From contig JAESPR010000021.1 of NCBI GenBank assembly GCA_016765685.1, forward strand, positions 1 to 49,532: a DNA stretch of 49,532 nucleotides, in the 5' to 3' direction. The position numbers and the translations under genes were made by a program. Origin of the DNA: Colwellia sp. (GTDB taxonomy: Bacteria; Pseudomonadota; Gammaproteobacteria; Enterobacterales; Alteromonadaceae). This document shows positions 43,020 through 49,532 of the stretch, one piece after another (position 1 is the stretch's first letter; every line of letters starts with the position of its first letter). The notes below the pieces were generated by a model. The model saw only the letters and a program-made list of their open reading frames with translations, did no database searches and was not told the origin of the DNA.

Positions 43020-43227
43020 GTTTGTTTACCTCCTCTAAGTAATGGTTAACACGTCCCTCACAAGTGGATAGATCATGCTTACAGCCATAAACTACCTCAG
43101 GCCCTAGGGTATGTACCTTGTTTTTCTCAATAGCCTGTGAGAGGCCCTTATGAGCGTCGTACTCAGACTTAGGGGCCTTGCATGATAGCATAGCATCATA
43201 TTGCCAATCCCTACCTGATCTACTCAT
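43012..43227 (-). CDS. Hypothetical protein (71 aa)
   Basis: Basic to neutral, with three Cys (MLSCKAP, VYGCKHDLSTCEGR), perhaps metal-binding. Start overlaps the stop of the 47-residue gene (ATGAGTAG). Not recognised. Confidence 0.55.
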   Translation of the reverse strand: MSRSGRDWQYDAMLSCKAPKSEYDAHKGLSQAIEKNKVHTLGPEVVYGCKHDLSTCEGRVNHYLEEVNKHG

Positions 43228-43363
43228 AACACCTACCTCTTAAACAAACATGCCAACAGTTGTTAACACATTCAGTGTTGCCTTCTTCATCAACCATAGC
43301 CTGACTATTACCTTCTACTACCCAGTCTAATAGTTTGTTTAGCTTAGCTATTAAGTATTTCAT
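43220..43363 (-). CDS. Small Cys-rich protein (47 aa)
   Basis: Reads MKYLIAKLNKLLDWVVEGNS and ends ECVNNCWHVCLRGRCYE. The last 17 residues hold four Cys and one His, spaced like a small metal-binding or disulfide knuckle. A strong GGGAGG lies four bases before the ATG. A CTATCAT heptamer lies 20 bases upstream. Not recognised. Confidence 0.6.
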   Translation of the reverse strand: MKYLIAKLNKLLDWVVEGNSQAMVDEEGNTECVNNCWHVCLRGRCYE

Positions 43364-43412
43364 TAGTCCTCCCGAAAAAACATGATAGCATTCTTCTATA
43401 CATTAGTTAGGT

Positions 43413-43487
43413 AGCTATAGGTTGGACTTGAACCAACAACCTCCGAGACATTACACACAGTGCTCTCCCAGTTGAGCTACTATAGCT
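43413..43487 (-). tRNA. tRNA-like sequence with degenerate anticodon arm
   Basis: The 75-nt sequence folds with a perfect 7-bp acceptor stem (GCTATAG/CTATAGC), 4-bp D stem (GCTC/GAGC) with GG in the loop, and 5-bp T stem (GTTGG/CCAAC) with TTCAAGT loop. The anticodon stem (CTGTG against TCTCG) does not pair, and the variable region has one extra base, so the isotype cannot be read; TGT or TAA would be the nearest triplets. CCA is not encoded. It is either a decayed tRNA, a tRNA mimic, or a tRNA cut or altered in the anticodon arm. Confidence 0.6.
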
Positions 43488-43495
43488 ATTATATA

Positions 43496-44101
43496 TTAAG
43501 CAGCTTCTACGTGAGCCTCAAGAGCTGCAATTTCATTACTTTCTACTACTTGCAATTCAAGAGCGGCTTCATTCTCAGCCGCTAACTCTTCAGCTTCCAC
43601 TTCTTGAGCAGCTTCCAAGGCCATCTCTTGCATCATAGCAAGTAACTGTTGAGGACTATAGCCGTCAAGGATAGCTGCCTTACTAGCCACTCTAAACTTC
43701 TTAGCCGTATCAATAGCCTTCTTATCCTTTTCTTCCTTAACAGGCTTGTCTATATCCTGTATAGTAGGCCATTCAGCAGCTATAAGAGCGCCTATCTTGG
43801 CTCTATAGGTCTCTTTCTGCTTCTTAGTCAAGTCTTTGTTATTAACAACAACGAATACACCGTTGTCTCTTGATACTGTACAGCCAGTGTAACGAGGGAT
43901 AAGAGAGATGATGTTCTTCTGTAGTTGAGGAGTATCACCTAACATGTTAACAAAGAACTCTAGCCATTGAGAGTCTCTATTGTCCGGCCCCCAATAGCCT
44001 TGCAATTGATCTTCAAACATGGTAACCATACCACGTGCACTACCTCTGAATGCCTGATAACCTTGTAACATTAACTCTTGACGCTTATTTAGTTTAGACA
44101 T
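43496..44101 (-). CDS. First gene of the minus-strand module, hypothetical (201 aa)
   Basis: Start at ATG 44101 (MSKLNKRQELMLQGYQAF) with GAAGGTG upstream; a longer frame begins 12 codons earlier without a ribosome site. Helical N-terminal half, then an acidic Ala/Glu-rich C-terminus (EAAQEVEAEELAAENEAALE). It is the gene nearest the early promoters and should be expressed first. Its acidic low-complexity tail could mimic DNA or bind RNA polymerase, but no motif shows this. Not recognised. Confidence 0.65.
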   Translation of the reverse strand: MSKLNKRQELMLQGYQAFRGSARGMVTMFEDQLQGYWGPDNRDSQWLEFFVNMLGDTPQLQKNIISLIPRYTGCTVSRDNGVFVVVNNKDLTKKQKETYRAKIGALIAAEWPTIQDIDKPVKEEKDKKAIDTAKKFRVASKAAILDGYSPQQLLAMMQEMALEAAQEVEAEELAAENEAALELQVVESNEIAALEAHVEAA

Positions 44102-44175
44102 GATGTTCACCTTCACTGTGTTAGTCGATGATAGCATTGTTGCATATCATTAAGAGCCCTGTTACCAAGACGCTT

Positions 44176-44240
44176 AAGGATATGGACTAGATGCACTCAA
44201 TAGGCGATTGCTAACCGCTACTATATCCTTACATCTAGTC
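44176..44240. other. Pseudoknot-type paired segments
   Basis: AAGGATAT (44176-44183) pairs with ATATCCTT (44223-44230), and GACTAGATG (44185-44193) pairs with CATCTAGTC (44232-44240). The order stem1-stem2-stem1'-stem2' is that of an H-type pseudoknot. Both stems are perfect (8 and 9 bp). It lies in the leader of the first minus-strand gene. Confidence 0.6.
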
Positions 44241-44470
44241 ATAATGTTTTATAGTCTGTCATTTATCCCTGTATACATAACATGCATACGTGTCTAGTTG
44301 CTTTCAATCGTCAGTATACAGCTCGTTTCCTCACTGTTAACCACCTTTCTACTCACACCAAACTAAGGTCTCTTGACTTAATAGCTCACCAGGTATCACA
44401 CCGCTTCTTGCCACCATTGTTTTCACACACTGCCTATAGAGTAAGCTTGTCAGGTTTGACTATCTGACTG

Positions 44471-44553
44471 TCACTATAGGGTGATATGATCACGCCGCTA
44501 TTGTTACTCTTCACCATATGGGGTGAATCAATGTTACGAGTTAATAATAACTC
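44471..44553. promoter_or_regulatory. Cluster of palindromes in the early leader (operator-like)
   Basis: TCAC-TATAGG-GTGA (44471-44484), GTGAT-ATG-ATCAC (44481-44493), TTCACC-ATATGG-GGTGAA (44510-44527) and GAGTTA-ATAA-TAACTC (44538-44553). The last covers the -10 of the promoter at 44544. The shared TCAC...GTGA arms suggest one binding protein or a series of RNA hairpins at the start of the transcript. Confidence 0.5.
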
Positions 44554-44572
44554 AGTCTTTCTAGCCAGTCAA
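44544..44572 (-). promoter_or_regulatory. Sigma70-type early promoter PE2
   Basis: On the minus strand, TTGACT (-35, 44567-44572), a 17-base spacer and TATTAT (-10, 44544-44549). Transcription would start near 44537 and run into the first minus-strand gene after a leader of about 435 bases. The -10 is centred in a 6+6 palindrome. Confidence 0.7.
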
Positions 44573-44815
44573 CCTTTTATTTAAAAAGATTTTCAAGCTA
44601 CCTAACAGTGTGTTGCTTGCTGTTTGATGTACTAACAATAGGGGTTATCAATGGGATATGCAAGGGGTATTTGTAAATACTTTTAAATATGTGTTGCCGT
44701 AAGGCGTTAAGTTAGCATTTGACCGTAGGAAAAGAGGAGGAAACTATATACAAATCAACCACTTAGGCAGTTTTGTTAATTGATATATGTGTATGTATAT
44801 AGTAGTGAGAGGAGG

Positions 44816-44844
44816 TGTATAGTGTATTGTACTACATTTGTCAA
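44816..44844 (-). promoter_or_regulatory. Sigma70-type early promoter PE1
   Basis: On the minus strand, TTGACA (consensus -35, 44839-44844), a 17-base spacer and TATACA (-10, 44816-44821). This is the best host-type promoter in the window and drives the minus-strand module. Confidence 0.75.
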
Positions 44845-45028
44845 CTGTTTCCCTATACCTTTTCCCCATACCCCAGGCATTACTTAGACCAATTTAATCT
44901 ATACACATGGCATGGCATAGATATTGCTGAGGAAGGCATAAGGGGGGGTTGGGGCCTGTCCTTTGATATGCACTACACCCTCTAAATTTCTACAAAGAAT
45001 TAGGACATCTCAACTTTATTTAATATAC

Positions 45029-45068
45029 AGGGGTAACATGTCTAGAGTTTCTTAGTCAATATATGTAT
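45029..45068 (+). promoter_or_regulatory. ECF-type late promoter, copy C
   Basis: AGGGGTAA (45029-45036), an 18-base spacer, GTCAATATATGTAT (45055-45068); one base differs from copies A and B in the second block. It lies just upstream of tRNA-Ile, tailspike, terminases and, across the junction, the head genes, and so heads the late transcript. Confidence 0.78.
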
Positions 45069-45077
45069 AGACTCTAA

Positions 45078-45096
45078 AAAGGACACACCGTCCTTT
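45078..45096 (+). other. 5'-leader hairpin downstream of promoter C
   Basis: A perfect 7-bp stem AAAGGAC-ACACC-GTCCTTT, about 10 bases after promoter C. With no long T-tract it is more likely an mRNA-end stabiliser than a terminator. It parallels the hairpin after promoter A. Confidence 0.6.
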
Positions 45097-45159
45097 GTAA
45101 ATACTACTTACCCTCCTCTGGCGATATTAAGTTATCCAACTAGACTAGGGCTTTATACC

Positions 45160-45235
45160 TGGAACATAGCTTAGTTGGTAAAGCCTCCGACCGATAATCG
45201 GAAGACCCTTGGTTCGAGTCCAAGTGTTCCAACCA
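45160..45235 (+). tRNA. tRNA-Ile (GAT anticodon), CCA encoded
   Basis: A full cloverleaf: 7-bp acceptor (TGGAACA/TGTTCCA), 4-bp D stem (GCTT/AAGC), anticodon stem TCCGA/TCGGA with loop CCGATAA and anticodon GAT, 5-bp T stem (CTTGG/CCAAG) with TTCGAGT loop, and encoded CCA. It reads ATC and ATT codons. It sits in the leader of the late transcript, 17 bases before the tailspike gene, so it must be cut out of that mRNA. Confidence 0.95.
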
Positions 45236-45252
45236 CATAAAAGGGCAACCTG

Positions 45253-47058
45253 TTGAAGATAACATTAGCTAGTATACTAACAGCGTTTGCTTCGGCACTC
45301 TCTCTTAATAATAGATTTGATGACATAGAAGAGCATTTTAACGACAAGGTGCTATACCGAGACAACCCTTCTGGCGAACCTAACCAGATGTTGAATGATC
45401 TCGATATGAATAGTAATAAGATAACTAACCTGCCATCCCCTATATCAGACCAAGAACCTGCTAGATGGATAGATGTTAAGAACGGTGTGACAGGAATAAC
45501 CGAAACTGTTCCTAGCGCTGTCGGTAATGAAGATAAGGCACTCTCTTCTAATGGCATCGGTCTGGCATACAAGAAGAATACCTTCCGGCACGATACAGTA
45601 GCCTCTATGTTAGGAGACACTTCAGCAGTGCTTGGTCAAGTCTGGGAATGTGAAGAATATGCTTCCGGTAGTAACTCAGGACTTCTTACTTTTAAAGTAG
45701 TGGCAGCAGCAACCGGTACGGCTGACGGGGGTTCTTACTTAGACCACGATACGTTAAGTTTACAATATGAACGTATATTCAATACGGTAATATCGGTCAA
45801 AGACTTTGGAGCGTTAGGGGACGGTGTTACCGACGATGCACCAGCTATCCGATTAGCTCTAGCTGCTCATGGAAGCATTTACGCCCCACCAGGTAACTAT
45901 AAGCTGGGCTCTACAGTCTACGTGATGGGTAGAGGTAAAGTTTTCCAAGGGGCAGGAGTGGAAGATACTATCTTCACGTTAGCTGCCGGAGTAGAAGGGG
46001 TTGTTGTAGGTAACGATGCGACCTCCTCTGAAACTAACCACAATATGAGTGTTGGTGGGTTTAAGATAGTAGGCGGTGCTTACGGTCTGACCCTCGGCGG
46101 TAACGGTACCGGCCCAAAAGCAATGCTGGGCGAGATCAAAGATATATTGATAACGGGTGCTACAACAGGGGGGCTGAGGTTAATATCACCACAAGGCACC
46201 GCACTCCACAATGTGGTATGTGAAGCTAATGCGGTAGGGTTGATTGGGGAGGATTTGCAAGCGATTACAAACACTCAATTCTTCAATTGTCGGTTCTTCA
46301 ACAGCACTAGTCATGGTTGTCAACTTAAACATGCGTGGGGTGTGAGATTTTACGGGTGTGGGTTTGAAGCTAATGGGGGGTGGGGTTGTTCACTGGAAAA
46401 GAACACTCAAGTTCTGACAAATTTAATGTTTATCGGTAACTGGTTTGAAGCCAACTCACTCGGATCTGTAGTAGCGGACGATATAACCATTACTGATCTG
46501 AGCTTTATTAAAAATGAATGTAACGGGACATCGGGTACTTATCATTTTGACCTACTAGCCGATAACCTACATATAATCGCTAATAGATTCCTTCTGCCGA
46601 CTACTAATGCATTCAGGATTCAAAATGCAGGCGCTAACTATAATGTGTCGGGTAACACAGGGACTATATCTTCCATCCCTACCAGTAGGAATGGATTCCA
46701 CAATAGCCAAGATGGTGACGTAGATTGTAGCACGCTGTCCGCGACCTCTGCCACCCTGAACGACACACTAGGGACGGATGCACTCACTGTCGCTACAGGT
46801 GATTTAAGAGTCACTGACGGTGTTGCCCGAATTACAAACAACAGCACGACCACTGACGGCCACATACTAGGCTCCTACAATGCCACAGGCTCCGTAGGTG
46901 CCCTGACGAGAATCAACTGCGGTGCAGATGTTGACCGAGTCGGGCTCAAGTTTACTGTCAATGGTGTGGTAAGTACCTTTATGTGGATAGATGATACAGG
47001 TCAACCTAGATGGAAAACCTCACTACCTACCACTGCCACTGATGGGACTGCGATGTGA
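45253..47058 (+). CDS. Tailspike/receptor-binding protein with pectate-lyase-like beta-helix
   Basis: A 601-residue protein starting at TTG, with AAGGG seven bases upstream. Residues 1-70 form a virion-attachment module seen in podovirus spikes (DKVLYRDNPSGEPNQMLNDL, then DMNSNKITNLPSP). From about 180 the pectate-lyase-type start VKDFGALGDGVTDDAPAI and PPGNYKLGSTVYV opens a right-handed beta-helix (180-480) with repeated Asn/Gly turns. The C-terminal 100 residues look like a trimerisation or knob part. It probably binds or degrades a surface polysaccharide. Start and attachment region show no signal peptide. Confidence 0.82.
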   Translation: MKITLASILTAFASALSLNNRFDDIEEHFNDKVLYRDNPSGEPNQMLNDLDMNSNKITNLPSPISDQEPARWIDVKNGVTGITETVPSAVGNEDKALSSNGIGLAYKKNTFRHDTVASMLGDTSAVLGQVWECEEYASGSNSGLLTFKVVAAATGTADGGSYLDHDTLSLQYERIFNTVISVKDFGALGDGVTDDAPAIRLALAAHGSIYAPPGNYKLGSTVYVMGRGKVFQGAGVEDTIFTLAAGVEGVVVGNDATSSETNHNMSVGGFKIVGGAYGLTLGGNGTGPKAMLGEIKDILITGATTGGLRLISPQGTALHNVVCEANAVGLIGEDLQAITNTQFFNCRFFNSTSHGCQLKHAWGVRFYGCGFEANGGWGCSLEKNTQVLTNLMFIGNWFEANSLGSVVADDITITDLSFIKNECNGTSGTYHFDLLADNLHIIANRFLLPTTNAFRIQNAGANYNVSGNTGTISSIPTSRNGFHNSQDGDVDCSTLSATSATLNDTLGTDALTVATGDLRVTDGVARITNNSTTTDGHILGSYNATGSVGALTRINCGADVDRVGLKFTVNGVVSTFMWIDDTGQPRWKTSLPTTATDGTAM

Positions 47059-47555
47059 TAACTTTTAAAGACACTAAGAACCAATGGTTAACAAGAGGGC
47101 TCTTCTATGAGCTTTCTGATTACTCAGTAGATAAATTCGCTATATTCACTGATGGTGACGAAGACATTACTAAGAAGGGTGTTAAGCTCATCTCTCTTAA
47201 GAAGCGCTATCTAGACGTAGGAGACCCTACTGAGTATGAATTTGCAATTCAAGAGTTAGGTGGTTGGTCTCATTGGAAAGCTATGTTAGACAGCCCTCCT
47301 ATCCTTAAAGAGGTAGAGAGCTGGAGAGAAGAGTTAGAGATTAAGATACGGTCTGAAGCAATCAGTCAGATGGCTATACATGCTAAGGAAGGCTCTTATC
47401 AAGCTTCTAAGTACTTAGCTGATAAAGGATGGGACTTGCGTAAGGCAGGGGCTCCCTCCAAGGCTGAGAAAGCAGGACAGAAGAAGAGAGACAGTAAATT
47501 AGCTAAAGTCATACAAGGTGACTTTGACAGATTAGGAATTGGTAAGAATGGCTAA
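47055..47555 (+). CDS. Terminase small subunit
   Basis: A 166-residue protein starting at GTG in a GTGA overlap with the tailspike stop. Helical and charged, with a basic C-terminus (KAEKAGQKKRDSKLAKVIQ) for DNA or large-subunit binding. It is directly before, and overlaps by 8 bases, the large terminase, which is the main basis of the call. It recognises phage DNA and starts packaging. Confidence 0.75.
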   Translation: MITFKDTKNQWLTRGLFYELSDYSVDKFAIFTDGDEDITKKGVKLISLKKRYLDVGDPTEYEFAIQELGGWSHWKAMLDSPPILKEVESWREELEIKIRSEAISQMAIHAKEGSYQASKYLADKGWDLRKAGAPSKAEKAGQKKRDSKLAKVIQGDFDRLGIGKNG

Positions 47556-49083
47556 GAGTATACACGAACAGATAAGGGAGGCTGCTGAGAGCGATCTCTA
47601 CACATTTGCACAGCTAGTCAACCCTATGCGTGTATACGGAGATATACATAAGGAAGTGTTCCGTTGGCTGATGTCAATGGAGACTCCTAACCAACTCTTG
47701 CTTCTCCCTCGGGCACATATGAAGAGTCATTGTGTTGCTGTGTGGTGTGCTTGGTGGATTACTAAACACCCAGAGACAACTATCTTATATGTGTCAGCTA
47801 CCAGTACACTAGCTGAAGCCCAGCTTTACTCCATTAAGGGTATGTTAGATAGCGATCCTTATCGACTGTACTGGCCAGAGATGACGAACCCTGAAGAGGG
47901 TAAAAGGGAGAGGTGGTCTACTTCAGCTATATGTGTTGATCACCCCCGACGTAAACTTGAGGGTGTACGTGACCCTACTATTATTACAGCAGGTTTGACT
48001 ACGAACACTACAGGCTTCCATGCGGATATAGTTGTCCCTGATGATGTAGTTGTTCCAGACAATGCTTATACAGAAGAAGGAAGACGTAAGTGTGCTAACG
48101 CTATGTCCCAGATGGCCTCTATCCTAAACACAGGTGGTTGCATCAAGGCATGTGGTACACGTTACCACCCTTCAGATCAATACCGTACGTGGAAGGAACA
48201 AGAGGTTCCTATCTATGACGATGATGACAATATTACCTCACACGAACCTATCTGGGAGATACTAGAGAAGGTTGTTGAGAAGAACGGTGAGTTCCTTTGG
48301 CCTAGAGAGACAAGAGATGATGGAAAGAGTTTTGGTTTCAATCGTAAAGAACTTGCCCGTATCAGTGCTATGTACACTGACAGAACACAATTTTATGCTC
48401 AGTATTATAATGATCCAAACGATCCTGAGTCCTGTCGTTTAGACAGATCAAGATTCCAATACTATGAAACAAAGAGGGTAGTGCAAGAAGGCGGTCAATG
48501 GTACATCAACAAGAAACCTATGAACGTGTATGCGGGAATCGACTTCGCCTACTCTCTCTCTAAGAAAGCGGATTGGACTGCACTAGTAGTGGTTGGTATC
48601 GACATAGACGGATTTATATACGTACTCGATATTGATAGGTTCAAGACCGATAAAGTAAATGTCTACTTCGATCGTGTAAGAGATATGCATATCAAATGGC
48701 AGTTTAAGAAGCTTCGTACAGAGGTTAACGCTGCTCAGAAGATTATATCCAACGATCTAAAAGACAACATACGTAAAGAGGGGATGACTCTTGTAATAGA
48801 TGAGTGTCGTCCTAACAGATACCAAGGAAGTAAAGAGGAGCGTATAGCTGCTGTCTTAGAACCGAGGTATGAGAACATGACTATCTTCCATCATAGGGGT
48901 GGTCATACTCAAGCGTTAGAGGAAGAATTGGTAGCAGCAAGACCACAGCATGATGACATTAAAGATTGCTTTGCGAGTGTTGTTGAAATCCTAGTACCAC
49001 CTAGAAGACGTAAGAGCTTAGACAGATCAAATGTTCTAGCCTTTAACTCTAGATTTGGTGGCGTAAGTTTCGCAGGAAGATAA
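47548..49083 (+). CDS. Terminase large subunit
   Basis: A 511-residue packaging motor from the ATG at 47548. The ATPase part has a deviant Walker A LLLPRAHMKSH (51-61), the form usual in podovirus terminases, Walker B ADIVVPDDV (159-167), and a coupling motif near ACGTRYHP. The RNase-H-type nuclease domain starts at YAGIDFAYSLSKKADW (about 337-352) with further acids in VLDIDRF and DDIKDCF. It cuts concatemers and pumps DNA into the procapsid through the portal encoded next. Confidence 0.9.
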   Translation: MAKSIHEQIREAAESDLYTFAQLVNPMRVYGDIHKEVFRWLMSMETPNQLLLLPRAHMKSHCVAVWCAWWITKHPETTILYVSATSTLAEAQLYSIKGMLDSDPYRLYWPEMTNPEEGKRERWSTSAICVDHPRRKLEGVRDPTIITAGLTTNTTGFHADIVVPDDVVVPDNAYTEEGRRKCANAMSQMASILNTGGCIKACGTRYHPSDQYRTWKEQEVPIYDDDDNITSHEPIWEILEKVVEKNGEFLWPRETRDDGKSFGFNRKELARISAMYTDRTQFYAQYYNDPNDPESCRLDRSRFQYYETKRVVQEGGQWYINKKPMNVYAGIDFAYSLSKKADWTALVVVGIDIDGFIYVLDIDRFKTDKVNVYFDRVRDMHIKWQFKKLRTEVNAAQKIISNDLKDNIRKEGMTLVIDECRPNRYQGSKEERIAAVLEPRYENMTIFHHRGGHTQALEEELVAARPQHDDIKDCFASVVEILVPPRRRKSLDRSNVLAFNSRFGGVSFAGR

Positions 49084-49086
49084 TAT

Positions 49087-49532
49087 ATGGCAGGTACAGT
49101 TGCCGAACTCAAAAGCCAATTTGGTGCTATCTCAGACGATATTGGTAAGAATATAGGATTCCTGTGGAGTACATGGGACAGTCAACGAGGCCCTAAGAAG
49201 GCTGATTGGCAAGAGCTTAGGCAGTACTTGTTTGCAACAGACACATCAACTACAAGTAATGCTTCGCTCCCTTGGAAGAACACTACTACTATTCCTAAGC
49301 TTTGTCAGATAAGAGATAATTTACATTCTAATTATATCTCTTCGCTATTCCCCAATGACAACTGGTTGAAGTGGGAAGGAGCTGCTGAAGATGATGACTC
49401 TAAGGATAAGCAGAAGGCCATCACTGGCTATATGTCTAACAAGGTAAGAGAGAGTAACTACAGGGATACGGTCTCTGAATTAGTCTACGACTATATTGAT
49501 TATGGTAATGCATTTTATGATGTCACTTATGA
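49087..49532 (+). CDS. Portal protein, N-terminal part (continues at position 2)
   Basis: Starts at ATG three bases after the large terminase stop (MAGTVAELKSQFGAISDDIG). The frame is open to the window end and continues in phase at the left end, where 49404 corresponds to base 1. N-terminal 115 residues up to the junction ATG. WSTWDSQRGPKKADWQELRQ and the following SLFPNDNWLKWEG are typical of podovirus portals. Confidence 0.88.
   Translation, partial: MAGTVAELKSQFGAISDDIGKNIGFLWSTWDSQRGPKKADWQELRQYLFATDTSTTSNASLPWKNTTTIPKLCQIRDNLHSNYISSLFPNDNWLKWEGAAEDDDSKDKQKAITGYMSNKVRESNYRDTVSELVYDYIDYGNAFYDVTY
49404..49532. repeat. Terminal redundancy, right copy
   Basis: Identical to bases 1-129; see the left copy. 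It shows that the two ends of the window join. Confidence 0.95.

Larger units (their letters stand above)
28365..44134 (-). repeat. Dispersed strand-biased heptamer CTATCAT
   Basis: CTATCAT on the minus strand (ATGATAG on plus) was found by eye at 28365, 30495, 33267, 34001, 34756, 36146, 38050, 39216, 40406, 41233, 42185, 42574, 43182, 43382 and 44128. Twelve of these are GCTATCAT, and six are TGCTATCAT, the shape of an extended -10 promoter element. About three plus-strand copies occur in the late module. A random 7-mer would be expected about once per 16 kb per strand. Most copies lie inside genes, often in the frame CTA TCA, so codon bias may contribute. Confidence 0.5.
44102..45028. other. 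Gene-free control region between divergent modules
   Basis: About 1 kb without a credible gene. It holds two minus-strand sigma70-type promoters, several short palindromes, paired segments that could form a pseudoknot, AT-rich stretches (for example around 44580-44600 and 44680), and a run AGGGGGGG-TT-GGGG near 44940. It is the most likely site of the replication origin and early control, by analogy with the left end of T7-like genomes. No iteron array was seen. Confidence 0.6.

Noticed and set aside
44282-44467. Plus-strand open frame of 61 codons in the control region
   Set aside because: No ribosome site, poor composition (many His/Leu/Ser) and position inside the early leader; probably chance.
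44471-44481. TCACTATAGGG, identical to the core of the T7 RNA polymerase promoter
   Set aside because: The upstream recognition part does not align without a gap, it occurs once, and no T7-type RNA polymerase is encoded. It is also part of a TCAC...GTGA palindrome, which explains it better.
44822-44887. Mini-gene starting at GTG after AGGAGGTG
   Set aside because: The apparent ribosome site is the reverse strand of the -10 of early promoter PE1; the 21-residue product has no features.
44940-44957. G-run AGGGGGGGTTGGGG as a G-quadruplex
   Set aside because: Only two runs are present; a standard quadruplex needs four tracts.
45160-45235. tRNA gene as an attachment site for integration
   Set aside because: No integrase, excisionase or repressor seen and no second copy of the tRNA 3' end; gene content is that of a lytic phage.
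1-49532. CRISPR arrays, insertion sequences, toxin-antitoxin pairs
   Set aside because: No spaced direct repeats, transposase motifs or paired small genes of those types were seen.

Overview
The window is the complete, circularly closed genome of a lytic tailed phage with podovirus (T7-like) architecture. The last 129 bases repeat the first 129 exactly, and the portal gene runs across that junction. Virion genes are of T7 type: small and large terminase, portal, scaffold, capsid, two tail-tube proteins, internal virion proteins, tail fibre and tailspike. Replication genes are also of T7 type: family A DNA polymerase, primase-helicase, 5'-3' exonuclease and a probable ssDNA-binding protein. 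I see no single-subunit RNA polymerase, integrase or repressor. A monomeric class II ribonucleotide reductase is present. By recalled gene content this resembles RNAP-less marine podoviruses of the SIO1/VpV262 kind (Zobellviridae-like) infecting a Gram-negative, probably aquatic, host. That placement is an inference. Base composition is AT-leaning and fairly even.

Layout. (1) Plus-strand late module, running from 45.0 kb through the junction to 22.1 kb: promoter, tRNA-Ile, tailspike, terminases, portal, scaffold, capsid, decoration and fibre proteins, tail tube, a second promoter, an acetyltransferase, internal virion proteins, a virion lysozyme, a sulfotransferase, tail fibre, spanin and membrane proteins, and an HNH-like basic protein. 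It ends in a bidirectional terminator at 22.12 kb. (2) Minus-strand early/middle module, running from 44.1 down to 22.2 kb: small accessory genes, a tRNA-like sequence, a lipidated SPFH protein with a membrane partner, and a peptide-ligase cassette (GATase I, ATP-grasp, GATase II, two amidoligase-type ligases). These are followed by primase-helicase, a sigma factor, phosphoesterases, polymerase, SSB, exonuclease, HNH nucleases, the reductase and small membrane or lipoproteins. (3) A gene-free control region at 44.1-45.16 kb between the divergent modules. It has two good minus-strand sigma70-type promoters, tandem palindromes and a possible pseudoknot.

How it may work. Host RNA polymerase would start the minus-strand module from the control region. 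That module encodes an ECF-like sigma factor (31151..31702). Three copies of a 40-bp element, AGGGGTAA-N18-GTCAATATA(A/T)GTAT, lie in non-coding gaps on the plus strand and have the shape of ECF promoters. Two of them stand directly upstream of the late gene blocks. I infer an early-to-late switch based on a phage ECF sigma in place of a T7-type polymerase. The third copy points antisense into early genes. The second notable system is the amidoligase/ATP-grasp/glutaminase cassette, which looks like a pathway for making or attaching a peptide-like modification on a host or virion target.
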